Shown: in pieces, positions 50,861 through 60,393 of the stretch | Layout: every line of letters begins with the position of its first letter | How positions within the stretch are numbered: the first letter of the stretch is position 1 | Source of the DNA: Polynucleobacter sp. JS-JIR-II-b4 | Lineage (GTDB): Bacteria > Pseudomonadota > Gammaproteobacteria > Burkholderiales > Burkholderiaceae | Length of the DNA stretch: 64,000 nucleotides | Direction: 5' to 3' | NCBI RefSeq assembly: GCF_018687815.1 | Contig: NZ_CP061306.1 | Location: 1,922,001-1,986,000 of the forward strand | The notes under the pieces: model-generated | What the model was told of the DNA's origin: nothing | The model's database searches: none | What the model saw: the letters and a program-made list of their open reading frames with translations, nothing else | Made by a program: the position numbers and the translations under genes

Positions 50861-51763
50861 ATGGAAATTCGCCACATCATCTTTTTTATTTTTATAGCAT
50901 CAGCTGTTTATGTCTATTTCAGAGGAAAGGTTCGTTTTGGGGTTGTTAGATCTCTTACCGACTACCAAGTGCTTCTAGCCCCCGTAAATGCACTTTTGTA
51001 TTTATTTTCAAAAGTAAAACCTGGCGCTTTTATTCCAGTAAGCCAATTTCCTGAGATGAAGCCCATCCAAGATAACTGGGAAATGATTCGGCAAGAGGCG
51101 CTTTCTCTGCAGGAAGGTGGCTCCATTGCGGCCGCAACCGGATACAACGATATCGGCTTTAACTCCTTCTTTCGGACTGGCTGGAAGCGTTTTCACCTCT
51201 GCTGGTATGGAAAAGAGGTGCCCTCCGCTCAAGCGGGTTGCCCCAAAACAGTTGCACTGCTTAAATCGATCCCCTCAGTCAAGGCTGCCATGTTCGCATC
51301 TCTGCCCCCTGGAGCAACGCTGGTGCGCCACCGTGACCCCTATGCGGGCTCCTTGCGGTATCACATTGGCCTAACGACTCCCAACGACCCCAAATGCTTT
51401 ATTGATGTAGATGGGGAGCGTTATTTCTGGAAAGATGGCGAAGCGGTCATGTTTGATGAAACTTACATTCATTTCGCTGCTAATGAAACAGATCAACAAA
51501 GAATCATCTTATTTTGCGATGTCGAACGCCCAGTTCATACAAAGGCAGTTGCTCTATTCAATCGCTGGTTTGGACGCTATGTCATGAGCGCCGCATCATC
51601 CCAAAATGTTGAAGGTGAAAAAATAGGTTTCGTAAATATTTTGTTCACCTATTTCTACCATCTCCGTGCACAAGCTAAAAAACTCAAAGCAAAACATCGC
51701 TCCGTTTATTACGTGGGCAAATGGGTGCTCATTTTGGGAATATTGTGGGCAATATTTTGGTAA
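50861..51763 (+). CDS. lpxO: Lipid A hydroxylase LpxO-like (aspartyl/asparaginyl beta-hydroxylase family)
   Basis: 300-residue Fe(II)/2-oxoglutarate dioxygenase. Metal ligands: H157 and D159 in VRHRDPYAGSLRYH, H204 in DETYIHFAANETDQQR; R214 would hold 2-oxoglutarate. Hydrophobic ends (FFIFIASAVYVYF at the start and WVLILGILWAIFW at the end) anchor it to the membrane, as in LpxO, which adds a 2-OH to a secondary acyl chain of lipid A. Lipid A acyltransferase paralogues in the same window fit. Possible alternative: a peptide hydroxylase. Confidence 0.85.
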   Translation: MEIRHIIFFIFIASAVYVYFRGKVRFGVVRSLTDYQVLLAPVNALLYLFSKVKPGAFIPVSQFPEMKPIQDNWEMIRQEALSLQEGGSIAAATGYNDIGFNSFFRTGWKRFHLCWYGKEVPSAQAGCPKTVALLKSIPSVKAAMFASLPPGATLVRHRDPYAGSLRYHIGLTTPNDPKCFIDVDGERYFWKDGEAVMFDETYIHFAANETDQQRIILFCDVERPVHTKAVALFNRWFGRYVMSAASSQNVEGEKIGFVNILFTYFYHLRAQAKKLKAKHRSVYYVGKWVLILGILWAIFW

Positions 51764-51778
51764 GGGCCGACCTTTAAA

Positions 51779-52075
51779 TCAAGGGCTCAACAACTGCACA
51801 ATTTGCTCGGGACTGATAGGCCCCCAAATTTCCACTCGTTTCTTGCGGCTATTTTGACCAGAAACAAACTGAATTTGTTTTTGAGGCACCCTTAATTGCT
51901 TAGAAAGCCAAGCCAATAAGAGCTCGTTCGCTTTATTTTCAAGGGCAGGTGCCTGTAAAGAAATTTTTAAACAGCCGTCATGCAGGCCAACGACCTTAGT
52001 CACCTTGGCTCCTGGCTGACAATGTAAATTTAAGGTAATTCCGGTGGGGGTTTGTTTTAACCAATTGGGCGTCAT
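51779..52075 (-). CDS. DUF167/YggU family protein
   Basis: 98 residues: ITLNLHCQPGAKVTKVVGLHDG, LKISLQAPALENKANELLLAWLS, and QIQFVSGQNSRKKRVEIWG, the full conserved set of this small alpha/beta family of unknown function. Stands alone, converging with lpxO, whose stop is 15 bases away. Confidence 0.92.
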   Translation of the reverse strand: MTPNWLKQTPTGITLNLHCQPGAKVTKVVGLHDGCLKISLQAPALENKANELLLAWLSKQLRVPQKQIQFVSGQNSRKKRVEIWGPISPEQIVQLLSP

Positions 52076-52097
52076 TAAAGTACTTTAAACTGAAAGC

Positions 52098-52769
52098 ATG
52101 ACGATGAAGAATTCTCAAGCTCTAGAACAGCTATTTGCCAATAATCGCACCTGGGCGGAAAGCATGGTGGCAGAGGATGCCAATTTCTTTAAACGCCTCG
52201 TTTCTCAACAAGCCCCTGAATATCTGTGGATTGGCTGCTCTGATAGTCGAGTGCCAGCAAACGATATTGTGAACTTACTGCCTGGTGAGTTATTCGTTCA
52301 CCGAAATGTTGCAAACGTAGTTGTTCACACTGATTTGAATTGCTTGTCTGTTATTCAGTTTGCGATTGATTTGCTGAAGGTAAAACATATATTAGTGGTG
52401 GGCCACTACGGTTGCTCTGGTGTTCATGCAGCGCTAGCCGATAGGCGAATTGGCTTAGCCGACAACTGGTTGCGGCACGTTAAGGATGTGCATCAAAAAC
52501 ATGAGCGTTATTTAGGCGAAGCTATTCCAACCCCTAAGCGTCAGGATCGCCTTTGCGAACTCAATGTCATTGAGCAAGTAGTTAACGTATGCGAAACCAC
52601 CATCGTGCAAGATGCTTGGGCGCGCGGACAAGACCTCACTGTTCATGGCTGGGCATATCGCCTTGAAACTGGCCTAGTGAATGATTTAGGAATGTCGAGC
52701 AGCTCCATTGAAGAAATGGCTGAGCGCTATGCCAAATCCGTAAAGCGTTACGAATCAGAGCAAAACTAA
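52098..52769 (+). CDS. can: Beta-class carbonic anhydrase
   Basis: 223 residues. Zinc ligands C47 and D49 in WIGCSDSRVPANDI, H103 and C106 in VGHYGCSGVHAAL. Length and motifs match E. coli Can, which hydrates CO2 to bicarbonate for carboxylases. The next gene, a lipid A acyltransferase, follows one base after its stop and is probably translated from the same mRNA. Confidence 0.96.
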   Translation: MTMKNSQALEQLFANNRTWAESMVAEDANFFKRLVSQQAPEYLWIGCSDSRVPANDIVNLLPGELFVHRNVANVVVHTDLNCLSVIQFAIDLLKVKHILVVGHYGCSGVHAALADRRIGLADNWLRHVKDVHQKHERYLGEAIPTPKRQDRLCELNVIEQVVNVCETTIVQDAWARGQDLTVHGWAYRLETGLVNDLGMSSSSIEEMAERYAKSVKRYESEQN

Positions 52770-52770
52770 T

Positions 52771-53670
52771 TTGCTGAAGTCTTTTTCCAACCAAACAGTT
52801 GTTGTTCTACTCAAGCTTCTTGCCCTTCTGCCTTATAGGCTGCTGGTTGAGTTGGGTTACGGGCTTGGATATATTGCGGCGCGCGTTCCAAGCGATAGAA
52901 ATCGAGTAGTAAAAACAAATCTCCATTTGTGCTTTCCAAACTTAAGTCCATCTGAAGTCGATAGTCTTGCCAAAGAGCATTGGCGATTGCTTGGGCGCAG
53001 TCTGGTAGAGAAAAGTATTATCTGGTGCGGCAGCTCTAAACAACTCAGCAATATGATTGAGGTGAAATCAGCAGTTGACCTCTCTAGTAGAAAACCACGC
53101 ATCTTAGTAAACATGCATTTCACAGGAATTGAGGGCAGCATTATTTTGAGCGCCCTCTCCAAGGAAAAACGTTGGCCGCGCACCTCGGGCTTTTTTCAGA
53201 GAATGAAGAATCCTTTTTTTAATAAAAGAATTGTGGAATGGCGCAATCGCTTTGGTGGGAACTCAATTGATCGCCAAGGTAATGCAAAGGCGATCATCCG
53301 AGAAATTCGCAATGGAGATTTCATCATCATCGCACCTGATATTGATCTCGGTCTTAAGGATTCTGAGTTTGTGCCATTTTTTGGAATTCAAACAAATACC
53401 ATCACCACTATCTCGCGTTTGGCAAAAATTACTGGTGCCGACGTTTGCTTAATGACCACCACACTAAAGGCAGATGAATCTGGCTATCTTTGTGAAATTA
53501 GAAGGCCGTTAGAAAACTTTCCGGGTACAGACCCCAAGTCTGACACCGCACGCCTTAATCAATACTTTGAAGAAGAAATTCGACTTCGGCCGGCCGAATA
53601 CTACTGGGTTCATAAGCGCTTTAAAAATCGTCCAGATAATGGTCCGAGCCCCTATAACCCTTCTATCTAG
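52771..53670 (+). CDS. Lipid A biosynthesis acyltransferase (LpxL/HtrB family), copy 3
   Basis: 299 residues, TTG start with no clear ribosome site. Catalytic H116-E121 in VNMHFTGIEGS. Whole stretches are nearly identical to copy 2 at 29572: [48 protein letters not shown]. So the two are paralogues from a duplication, while copy 1 is more distant. It is encoded one base after the carbonic anhydrase gene and 1 kb from lpxO, far from the other two. Confidence 0.92.
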   Translation: MLKSFSNQTVVVLLKLLALLPYRLLVELGYGLGYIAARVPSDRNRVVKTNLHLCFPNLSPSEVDSLAKEHWRLLGRSLVEKSIIWCGSSKQLSNMIEVKSAVDLSSRKPRILVNMHFTGIEGSIILSALSKEKRWPRTSGFFQRMKNPFFNKRIVEWRNRFGGNSIDRQGNAKAIIREIRNGDFIIIAPDIDLGLKDSEFVPFFGIQTNTITTISRLAKITGADVCLMTTTLKADESGYLCEIRRPLENFPGTDPKSDTARLNQYFEEEIRLRPAEYYWVHKRFKNRPDNGPSPYNPSI

Positions 53671-53695
53671 GGGCCTTTTGTCCTATCATTAGGGG

Positions 53696-54448
53696 ATGAC
53701 CGAACGTATTGGGCTATTTGCCGATCTCCACAGTAATTTAGAAGCTTTTGAAGCATGCATGGCTCGCGCCGAGGAACTTGGCGTTACTCGCATGGTATTT
53801 CTGGGTGACCTCGTAGGCTATAACGCCGATCCTGTTGCGCTGATTGATCGCATTGCCGCGCTCGTTGAAAACAAGAAGGCAATTGCCATTCTCGGCAATC
53901 ACGATGAGGCTGTTTTTAAAGATAGTCGCAATCAAATGAATGCTAGTGCCAATGCCGCAATTGAGTGGACTAAATCTCAACTCAACAATGACCATGTAGC
54001 TTTCCTTAAAAATCTTCCTCTGATGGTTCAAGAAGAGCAGATTTGTTTTGTGCATGCCTCTGCCTACAATCCAGCAGAGTGGAATTACATTACCGACAGC
54101 ATGAGTGCATGGCGTTGTGTACAAAGCTCTGGTAAAAACTACACTTTTGTTGGTCATGCCCATGAGCAAGCGCTTTTTTATCAAAGCGCTGTTGGGAAAC
54201 TCATTCGATTTGCGCCACACCCTGGTGATGAAATCCCTGTGCTACCTCATCGTCAATGGGTCGGCGTTGTAGGCTCACTAGGTCAACCCCGAGATGGGAA
54301 TCCAGAAGCCTGCTTTGCTGTTTTTGAGCCTGACTCAGAAGCGCTGACATTTCATCGCACGCCCTACGATCACTACACTGCCGCAGAGAAAGTGCGTCGC
54401 GCTGGCCTGCCAGAAGACCTGGCAAACCGCCTCATCACCGGCAAATAA
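53696..54448 (+). CDS. Metallophosphoesterase (YfcE/protein phosphatase-like)
   Basis: 250 residues with the calcineurin-like metal motifs: GLFADLHSNLEAF (DxH), VFLGDLVGYNADP (GDxxGY), ILGNHDEAV (GNHD) and FVGHAHEQALF (GHxH). The DLVGYNADP form is that of the MPE group often encoded with Ser/Thr kinases. The kinase-USP fusion starts three bases after its stop, so the two products may act on the same phosphoproteins (inference). No signal peptide; cytoplasmic. Confidence 0.9.
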   Translation: MTERIGLFADLHSNLEAFEACMARAEELGVTRMVFLGDLVGYNADPVALIDRIAALVENKKAIAILGNHDEAVFKDSRNQMNASANAAIEWTKSQLNNDHVAFLKNLPLMVQEEQICFVHASAYNPAEWNYITDSMSAWRCVQSSGKNYTFVGHAHEQALFYQSAVGKLIRFAPHPGDEIPVLPHRQWVGVVGSLGQPRDGNPEACFAVFEPDSEALTFHRTPYDHYTAAEKVRRAGLPEDLANRLITGK

Positions 54449-54451
54449 ACA

Positions 54452-55870
54452 ATGCCCATCAACACCGACATTCAAGCAGTAGACGATATATTTCAAGAAG
54501 GCAAAGTAGTAGATGGATTTGTTTTAGGCAAGGAAGTTCACCGCGGCGGAATGGCTAGCCTTTTTTCTGCAACTAAAGAGGGAATAGATGTCCCTATCTT
54601 GCTGAAAATCCCGCGTGTTGGCAGAGATCAACCGGTTGAAAGTTTGATCGGCTTTGAAACCGAACTCACTATCTTGCGCTCCCTAAAAAGTCCTTACGTT
54701 CCTCAATATTTAGGTTCAGGCAATATGGCCACGCGCCCGTATATTGCAATGGAAAGAGTTGAGGGCCGCCCATTAGAGGATTACATCAAGGAAGGCAAAG
54801 TATTTACGATTGATGAGGTAGTTCGCATTGGGGCAGATTTAGCGCAAGCTGTTCAATCACTGCACTCACAAGATGCCATTCACCTAGATGTCAAGCCTGA
54901 AAATATTTTGATTGATGAGAAGGGGAAGTTAACACTCATTGATTTTGGATTGTCGCACCACGCTCGATACCCGGACTTGCTTGCAGAAGAGATGCGCAAA
55001 GGTATTGGGTCTGCACCCTATATTTCTCCTGAGCAAGTTGCAGGCATTCGCTCTGATTCGCGCAGTGATATTTTTTCTATTGGCGTGATCATGTACGAGC
55101 TGCTAACTGGCGAACTGCCATTTGGCAACCCTCAAACGATGGGTGGTCTGCGTAAGAGAATGTGGGCTGAGCCCTTTCCGCCACGAGCCATTCGTAGAGA
55201 AATTCCGCGCTGGTTACAAGAGGTAGTGCTGAGATGCCTGGAGCCACGCGCTGCAGATCGCTATCAAAGTGCTGCGCGTTTACGTCAAGTATTACGAGAT
55301 CCCGAAGGCGTTACGCTCACAGAACGCGCCGACCGCGTTGAACCGCCTAGCTTTTGGGAAAACCTCAAAGGGATGTTCAAAGCCGCTGGTTACGAGCCCT
55401 CCCCAAGCCCACGGCCGAGTATGGGCAGCCTTGATGCACCCCTTATGATTGCCGCGATAGATACCCGTCAATCCGATGAAGATTTGCGTGAGCGCATGCA
55501 AACCACAGCAAAAAATTTATTGCAGGCCTATCCTGAAAGTCGCTTAATTTGCTTGAGCACGATTGCCAGTACGCCAACCTACGAAGGCAATCATGAAAGC
55601 CAAACCGCTAGCGGTATTGTGCGTGGGCACCTAGTGCAACTGATGGATTGGGCAAAACCACTTAAATTACCACCTGAAAGAATTTCTTATCACGTACTTG
55701 AGGCGCTTGATCCTGCCTCTCGAATCGTTGAATTTGCCAAAGACAATGATGCATCCCTTATTTTGATTGGGGCATCACATAAGTTGCCTAATAAGGTAAC
55801 GCCTTGGAGAACCTCGATGACCAAAATCGTCGAGGAGGCCCCTTGTAGCGTTCACATTGTTCGCACTTAA
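54452..55870 (+). CDS. Bifunctional Ser/Thr protein kinase-universal stress protein fusion
   Basis: 472 residues. A Hanks-type kinase domain spans about 20-285: Gly-rich region GKEVHRGGMASLFSA, K52 in VPILLK, catalytic loop HLDVKPEN (144-151), DFG 164-166, SPEQ, DIFSIGVIMYELLTG. The HRD Arg is Leu, so it is a non-RD kinase. After a Pro/Ser-rich linker a UspA-like domain occupies about 328-472 (APLMIAAID, DASLILIGASHKLP); the usual second Gly of its ATP motif is missing. No membrane segment. It follows the phosphoesterase gene by three bases. The architecture is known in Burkholderiales; the targets are not. Confidence 0.93.
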   Translation: MPINTDIQAVDDIFQEGKVVDGFVLGKEVHRGGMASLFSATKEGIDVPILLKIPRVGRDQPVESLIGFETELTILRSLKSPYVPQYLGSGNMATRPYIAMERVEGRPLEDYIKEGKVFTIDEVVRIGADLAQAVQSLHSQDAIHLDVKPENILIDEKGKLTLIDFGLSHHARYPDLLAEEMRKGIGSAPYISPEQVAGIRSDSRSDIFSIGVIMYELLTGELPFGNPQTMGGLRKRMWAEPFPPRAIRREIPRWLQEVVLRCLEPRAADRYQSAARLRQVLRDPEGVTLTERADRVEPPSFWENLKGMFKAAGYEPSPSPRPSMGSLDAPLMIAAIDTRQSDEDLRERMQTTAKNLLQAYPESRLICLSTIASTPTYEGNHESQTASGIVRGHLVQLMDWAKPLKLPPERISYHVLEALDPASRIVEFAKDNDASLILIGASHKLPNKVTPWRTSMTKIVEEAPCSVHIVRT

Positions 55871-55873
55871 AGA

Positions 55874-56497
55874 TTATTCGGGCAAACGGGGCAAGCGCTC
55901 AGCGCCCGCTGGTATCTGATGCTTGGCCATATTCATCTCCATGGCCAGGAAGGTGTAATACCCTGCAATCCCCGCTAAATCGATTGCCCCCTTTTTACCA
56001 AAACGCTTCTCTATTTTGGCAAATGTAGCATCTGAAACCTGCTTATATCGTTGCAGCTCAATAGTGAAATCGTAGACCATCGACTCATCCTCACTCATGC
56101 CTTCGGGTCTTCTACCCTCTTTTAATGCCTGAGCGATTGCTGGCTTTAATCCAGCTTTGATGGCAATCGGATAATGAACATACCACTCATAGTCTTGCGT
56201 CCACTCACGTGCGGTAATCAGAATCGCAAACTCACTTAAGAGACTATCGAATGCAGAGTTATAGCGCAGATAGTCGCCCATAGCACGGGCATTATTCATC
56301 AGCTTCGGGCTGTACATCAGCATGGCAAAAGGCCCCCATGGGGCCTTTTTACGTGTCACCTCAAATTCCTTGGCAGCCTTTTGCTGATCTGGGGTATATT
56401 GCTCAACTGGAATTTCTGGAAGGCGTGTTTGAGCAAGCGCTACTTCACTAAATGCCAGCATTGCTATGAATAACGAACAAATTTGCTTTCTTTTCAC
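55874..56497 (-). CDS. Exported carboxymuconolactone decarboxylase-family protein
   Basis: 207 residues with a signal peptide (ICSLFIAMLAFSEVALA). The AhpD/CMD-like helical core follows: FAMLMYSPKLMNNARAMGDYLRYNS, LLSEFAILITAREW, HYPIAIKAGLKP. It lacks the CxxC of AhpD peroxidase partners, so a redox role of that kind is unlikely. Function open. 20 bases downstream of dctA on the same strand. Confidence 0.85.
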   Translation of the reverse strand: MKRKQICSLFIAMLAFSEVALAQTRLPEIPVEQYTPDQQKAAKEFEVTRKKAPWGPFAMLMYSPKLMNNARAMGDYLRYNSAFDSLLSEFAILITAREWTQDYEWYVHYPIAIKAGLKPAIAQALKEGRRPEGMSEDESMVYDFTIELQRYKQVSDATFAKIEKRFGKKGAIDLAGIAGYYTFLAMEMNMAKHQIPAGAERLPRLPE

Positions 56498-56517
56498 AAC
56501 GCCTCCAGATTAGAGAA

Positions 56518-57900
56518 TCACTTCATCTTCTCTTGTCGCTGATCCAAAATGACTTCAGGCTCTTGTGCTTCAATCCAATTGTCGCGATTGAGTACGCTAG
56601 TTAACTGCTTTTGATCTAGCTCACCAGTCCACTTGGCAACCACAATCGTAGCCACGCCATTACCAACCAGGTTTGTTAGCGCACGCGCCTCTGACATAAA
56701 GCGATCGATGCCGAGAATAATGGCTAGGCCCGCAACCGGAACATCTCCAACAGCAGAGAGGGTGGCTGCCAAAACAATAAAGCCGCTACCAGTTACGCCT
56801 GCTGCGCCCTTAGATGTGAGCAACAGCACTAGCAAGAGCGTGACCTCCTGCATGAGTGTCATCGGCGTATTGGTTGCTTGCGCAATAAATACTGCGGCCA
56901 TTGTTAAATAAATAGAGGTGCCATCTAAATTGAATGAATAACCTGTTGGAATAACAAGACCAACACAAGTCTTCTTGGCGCCCAATAGCTCCATTTTTTC
57001 CATCATGCGTGGCAGGACGGATTCGGATGATGATGTACCCAAAACAATTAACAACTCTTCTTTGATGTAGCGCACGAATTTAAAAATATTGAACCCATTA
57101 ATTCGTGCAATGATTCCTAAAACAATAAATACAAAGAGCAAGCAAGTTAAATAAAACGAGCCCATGAGCTTGCCCAATGAGAACAAAGAGCCAATACCGT
57201 ATTTACCTATGGTGAATGACATTGCGCCAAATGCACCAATAGGCGCAAACTTCATAATCACACCAATCATGTCAAAGAGAACATGGGATGTTTTTTCAAT
57301 TAAGTCGAACACCATGGTTCCACGACCACCGAACTTATGCAGCGCAAATCCAAAAAGAATTGCAATAAAAAGCACTTGCAAAATTTCACCCTTAGCAAAT
57401 GCATCAACCGCACTGCTCGGGATAATATTCATTAAGAAATCCGTAGTGGTGCCCATTTTTCCGGGCCCGGTATATGCAGCAATTCCTTTGGTGTCTAAGC
57501 TTGAAGGGTCGATATTCATGCCTGCGCCAGGCTGAAGTACATTCACAATGACCAGACCAACCACCAAAGCAATCGTGCTCACGATCTCAAAATACAACAG
57601 GGCTAGTCCGCCAGTTTTGCCAACCTTCTTCATGTCCTCCATGCCGGCAATACCCAGAACTACCGTGCAGAAAATAATGGGGGCAATTAACATCTTGATG
57701 CCTTTAATGAAGGCATCCCCAAATGGCTTCATTTCTGTACCCAAGCTTGGGTAAAAATGGCCTAGCAAAACACCAATTACAACCGCTGTAAGTACTTGAA
57801 AATAAAGGATTTTATAGATTGGTGGTTTTTTTAATGTAACGGTCATTTGGTCATCTTTTATTGAATTATGAGCAGGCTTTTTTATTTCATCTGCCCCCAT
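56518..57900 (-). CDS. dctA: C4-dicarboxylate/cation symporter DctA
   Basis: 460 residues from the ATG at 57900, which has GGAG five bases upstream; a later ATG at 57846 (MTVTLKKPP) has a weaker site, and a longer reading would overlap the divergent gene. DAACS transporter: [58 protein letters not shown] (Ser-rich hairpin loop), [24 protein letters not shown] split over the substrate/Na motif, and [20 protein letters not shown]. It takes up succinate, fumarate and malate. No DctB/DctD system is nearby. Confidence 0.93.
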   Translation of the reverse strand: MGADEIKKPAHNSIKDDQMTVTLKKPPIYKILYFQVLTAVVIGVLLGHFYPSLGTEMKPFGDAFIKGIKMLIAPIIFCTVVLGIAGMEDMKKVGKTGGLALLYFEIVSTIALVVGLVIVNVLQPGAGMNIDPSSLDTKGIAAYTGPGKMGTTTDFLMNIIPSSAVDAFAKGEILQVLFIAILFGFALHKFGGRGTMVFDLIEKTSHVLFDMIGVIMKFAPIGAFGAMSFTIGKYGIGSLFSLGKLMGSFYLTCLLFVFIVLGIIARINGFNIFKFVRYIKEELLIVLGTSSSESVLPRMMEKMELLGAKKTCVGLVIPTGYSFNLDGTSIYLTMAAVFIAQATNTPMTLMQEVTLLLVLLLTSKGAAGVTGSGFIVLAATLSAVGDVPVAGLAIILGIDRFMSEARALTNLVGNGVATIVVAKWTGELDQKQLTSVLNRDNWIEAQEPEVILDQRQEKMK

Positions 57901-57946
57901 ATTAACTCCAGGCCAATAATTAGCCCCAATACCGGATAATGCAGGC

Positions 57947-58684
57947 ATGGAAGAAAAAGTACGCGTCTCAAAATTACTCTCTGAGCTTGGTCTTTGCTCG
58001 CGTCGTGAGGCAGACTCGTATATTGAGCAAGGTCTGGTAACGGTAGATGGTGAAGTGGTGAACGAATTGGGCGTGCGCGCCTATCGTCATCAAAAAATTG
58101 AGCTGCAGTCTGGCGCTAAAGCCCAGCAAGCCTCTCGCATTACTGTCATTCTGAATAAACCCGTTGGTTACATTTCTCACTATGATGATGAGCAGGAATA
58201 TCAACCAGCGGCTTCTTTGATTACTCCTGAAAATTACTTTGCCAGTCCGCTTGATAAAGGAAGAAGCCCTCGCTTCAATACTAAAGGGCTAGCGCCTGCA
58301 GGCAGGCTAGATATTGACTCTACGGGCATGCTAGTTCTGACTCAAGATGGTCGTATTGCCAAATTATTGATTGGCGAAAATAGCCCCGTTGAAAAAGAAT
58401 ACTTAGTGCGCGTTGAAGGGCTCCTTTCATTCGAGGATTTAGATCGCCTAAAGCATGGTCTATCACTAGATGGGGTAGAACTTAAACCCGCACAGGTCAG
58501 TTGGCAAAATGAAGATCAACTACGCTTTGTGTTGCGAGAAGGGCGTAAGCGCCAAATTCGTCGGATGTGCGAGATGGTAGGTCTCAAGGTGATAGGCCTC
58601 AAGCGCGTCCGAATGGGTCGCATCTCATTAGGACCACTTCCTCCTGGACAATGGCGCTACGTAGGGGCTCATGAGCAGTTCTGA
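57947..58684 (+). CDS. 23S rRNA pseudouridine synthase, RsuA family (RluF/RluB-like)
   Basis: 245 residues. An S4 RNA-binding domain ([20 protein letters not shown]) is followed by the pseudouridine synthase core with the catalytic Asp in [29 protein letters not shown], and [19 protein letters not shown]. RluF rather than RluB is suggested by the length and the [12 protein letters not shown] context, but I would not insist on it. Divergent from dctA. Confidence 0.88.
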   Translation: MEEKVRVSKLLSELGLCSRREADSYIEQGLVTVDGEVVNELGVRAYRHQKIELQSGAKAQQASRITVILNKPVGYISHYDDEQEYQPAASLITPENYFASPLDKGRSPRFNTKGLAPAGRLDIDSTGMLVLTQDGRIAKLLIGENSPVEKEYLVRVEGLLSFEDLDRLKHGLSLDGVELKPAQVSWQNEDQLRFVLREGRKRQIRRMCEMVGLKVIGLKRVRMGRISLGPLPPGQWRYVGAHEQF

Positions 58685-58700
58685 AGCGCTTTGAGACGCT

Positions 58701-58706
58701 TATAAT
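58701..58706 (+). promoter_or_regulatory. Consensus -10 box before prfC
   Basis: TATAAT, a perfect -10 hexamer, 17 bases past the upstream stop; no good -35 at the expected spacing. Transcription would start near 58713, leaving only about 25-30 bases before the probable prfC start. Confidence 0.5.
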
Positions 58707-58736
58707 TGCCTCCGAACCTAGATTAATCAACGCAGA

Positions 58737-60371
58737 ATTACCATCGAAACTCTTACCTCCAGCACTCCAGGCGCAGAAGTACTTAGACGTCGAAGCTTTG
58801 CGATCATCTCTCACCCAGATGCGGGCAAAACTACGCTTACCGAAAAGTTACTGCTGTATGCGGGGGCTATTCAGATTGCGGGAAGTGTTAAAGCGCGTAA
58901 GGCCAGTCGTCACGCAACTTCTGACTGGATGGAAATTGAAAAGCAGCGCGGCATCTCTGTAGCAAGCTCGGTGATGCAGATGGAGTATCGCGATTGCATC
59001 ATTAACCTATTAGATACACCGGGCCACCAAGATTTCTCAGAGGACACCTACCGTGTGTTGACTGCGGTTGACTCTGCCCTCATGGTCATTGATGCCGCCA
59101 ATGGTGTTGAATCTCAAACATTGCGCCTGCTTGAAGTTTGCCGTGCACGCAATACGCCTATCGTGACATTCATTAATAAGATGGATCGCGAAGTTAAGCC
59201 TCCAATGGAATTAATGGATGAGATTGAAACCGCACTTGGTATTGAAGTGGTGCCGTTCACTTGGCCGGTTGGCATGGGCAAATCCTTTGCTGGTGTGATT
59301 GATATCGCCAATTCTCGTATGCGCATGTTCAAAGCTGGCGAAGATCGAGTTACCGAAGACTCACATGCAGTGGTTGATATCAATGATCCAGCCCTTAAAG
59401 AGCGTCTAGGCACAGACTTAGAAAATGCCCTAGCTGAAGTAGCGCTGATCAAAGAAGCAATGCCGGCATTTGATCTCGAAGCCTTTCTGGCTGGACGCCA
59501 GTCACCAGTCTTCTTTGGCTCAGCCATCAATAACTTTGGTGTGCGCGAGATTCTCAATACATTGGTAGAGCTCGCACCATCGCCAGGCTCACGTAAAGCC
59601 TTGCAACGCGAGGTCAGTCCTGCCGAGAACAAATTCTCAGCAGTTGTATTCAAGATTCAGGCCAATATGGATCCAGCACATCGTGACCGTGTAGCTTTTT
59701 TACGTATCTGTTCTGGCCATTTTCAGCGCGGCATGAAACTCAAGATTTGTCGCAACGGCAAAGAAGTTCGAACCAATAATGCACTCTCTTTCTTATCGCA
59801 AAGACGCGATATTTTGGATGAGGCTTTTCCTGGTGACATCATTGGCCTGCCAAATCACGGCTTGCTGCGCCTAGGCGATACCTTAACCGAAGGTGAGCAA
59901 TTGCAATTTACTGGGCTACCCTTCTTTGCGCCAGAAATTTTCCGCATGGTTGAATCTGCCGATCCTTTACGCTCTAAACAGTTGCGCACCGGACTGATGC
60001 AATTGGGTGAAGAGGGTGCTATTCAGGTCTTTAGGCCAATGGCAGGCGGTACCATGCTACTTGGTGCATTTGGCCAACTTCAATTTGAAGTGGTTAGCCA
60101 TCGCCTACAAACTGAATACGGCGCAGAAGTACGTCTTCTGCCTGCCCGCTATAGCTTGGCTCGCTGGGTGAGCTCAGACGATCCCGTTGCCTTGAAAAAA
60201 TTTACTCAAGAAAATATCCACCGCATGGCAGAAGATGTGGTGGGCGCATCTGTTTTCCTAGCGTCACATAAATCAGAGCTAGATGTTGCCCAACAACGTT
60301 GGGAGTCCATTCAATTCCATGCCCTCAGAGAGCATGCCGGATTAATTTATCAATCCGATTTAGCAGGCTAA
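58737..60371 (+). CDS. prfC: Peptide chain release factor 3, probable ATT or ATC start
   Basis: Translational GTPase that removes RF1/RF2 after peptide release. I read the frame upstream of the first ATG (58929): it encodes RRRSFAIISHPDAGKTTLTE, the P-loop, then GSVKARKASRHATSDWMEIE with switch I, as in all RF3. DTPGHQDFSEDT and NKMD follow. The in-frame stop is TAG at 58719, and between it and 58929 there is no ATG, GTG or TTG. Only ATT (58722, 58737) or ATC (58743) can start a full-length protein. From 58737 the product is about 544 residues (E. coli 529). Starting at 58929 would remove the P-loop. Confidence 0.9.
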   Translation: MTIETLTSSTPGAEVLRRRSFAIISHPDAGKTTLTEKLLLYAGAIQIAGSVKARKASRHATSDWMEIEKQRGISVASSVMQMEYRDCIINLLDTPGHQDFSEDTYRVLTAVDSALMVIDAANGVESQTLRLLEVCRARNTPIVTFINKMDREVKPPMELMDEIETALGIEVVPFTWPVGMGKSFAGVIDIANSRMRMFKAGEDRVTEDSHAVVDINDPALKERLGTDLENALAEVALIKEAMPAFDLEAFLAGRQSPVFFGSAINNFGVREILNTLVELAPSPGSRKALQREVSPAENKFSAVVFKIQANMDPAHRDRVAFLRICSGHFQRGMKLKICRNGKEVRTNNALSFLSQRRDILDEAFPGDIIGLPNHGLLRLGDTLTEGEQLQFTGLPFFAPEIFRMVESADPLRSKQLRTGLMQLGEEGAIQVFRPMAGGTMLLGAFGQLQFEVVSHRLQTEYGAEVRLLPARYSLARWVSSDDPVALKKFTQENIHRMAEDVVGASVFLASHKSELDVAQQRWESIQFHALREHAGLIYQSDLAG

Positions 60372-60393
60372 TTCGCCCAGCGGTTGCATTAAA

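Noticed and set aside
58929..60371. prfC starting at the first ATG
   Set aside because: It would lack the P-loop and switch I, which are encoded in frame just upstream, so this start cannot give a working RF3.
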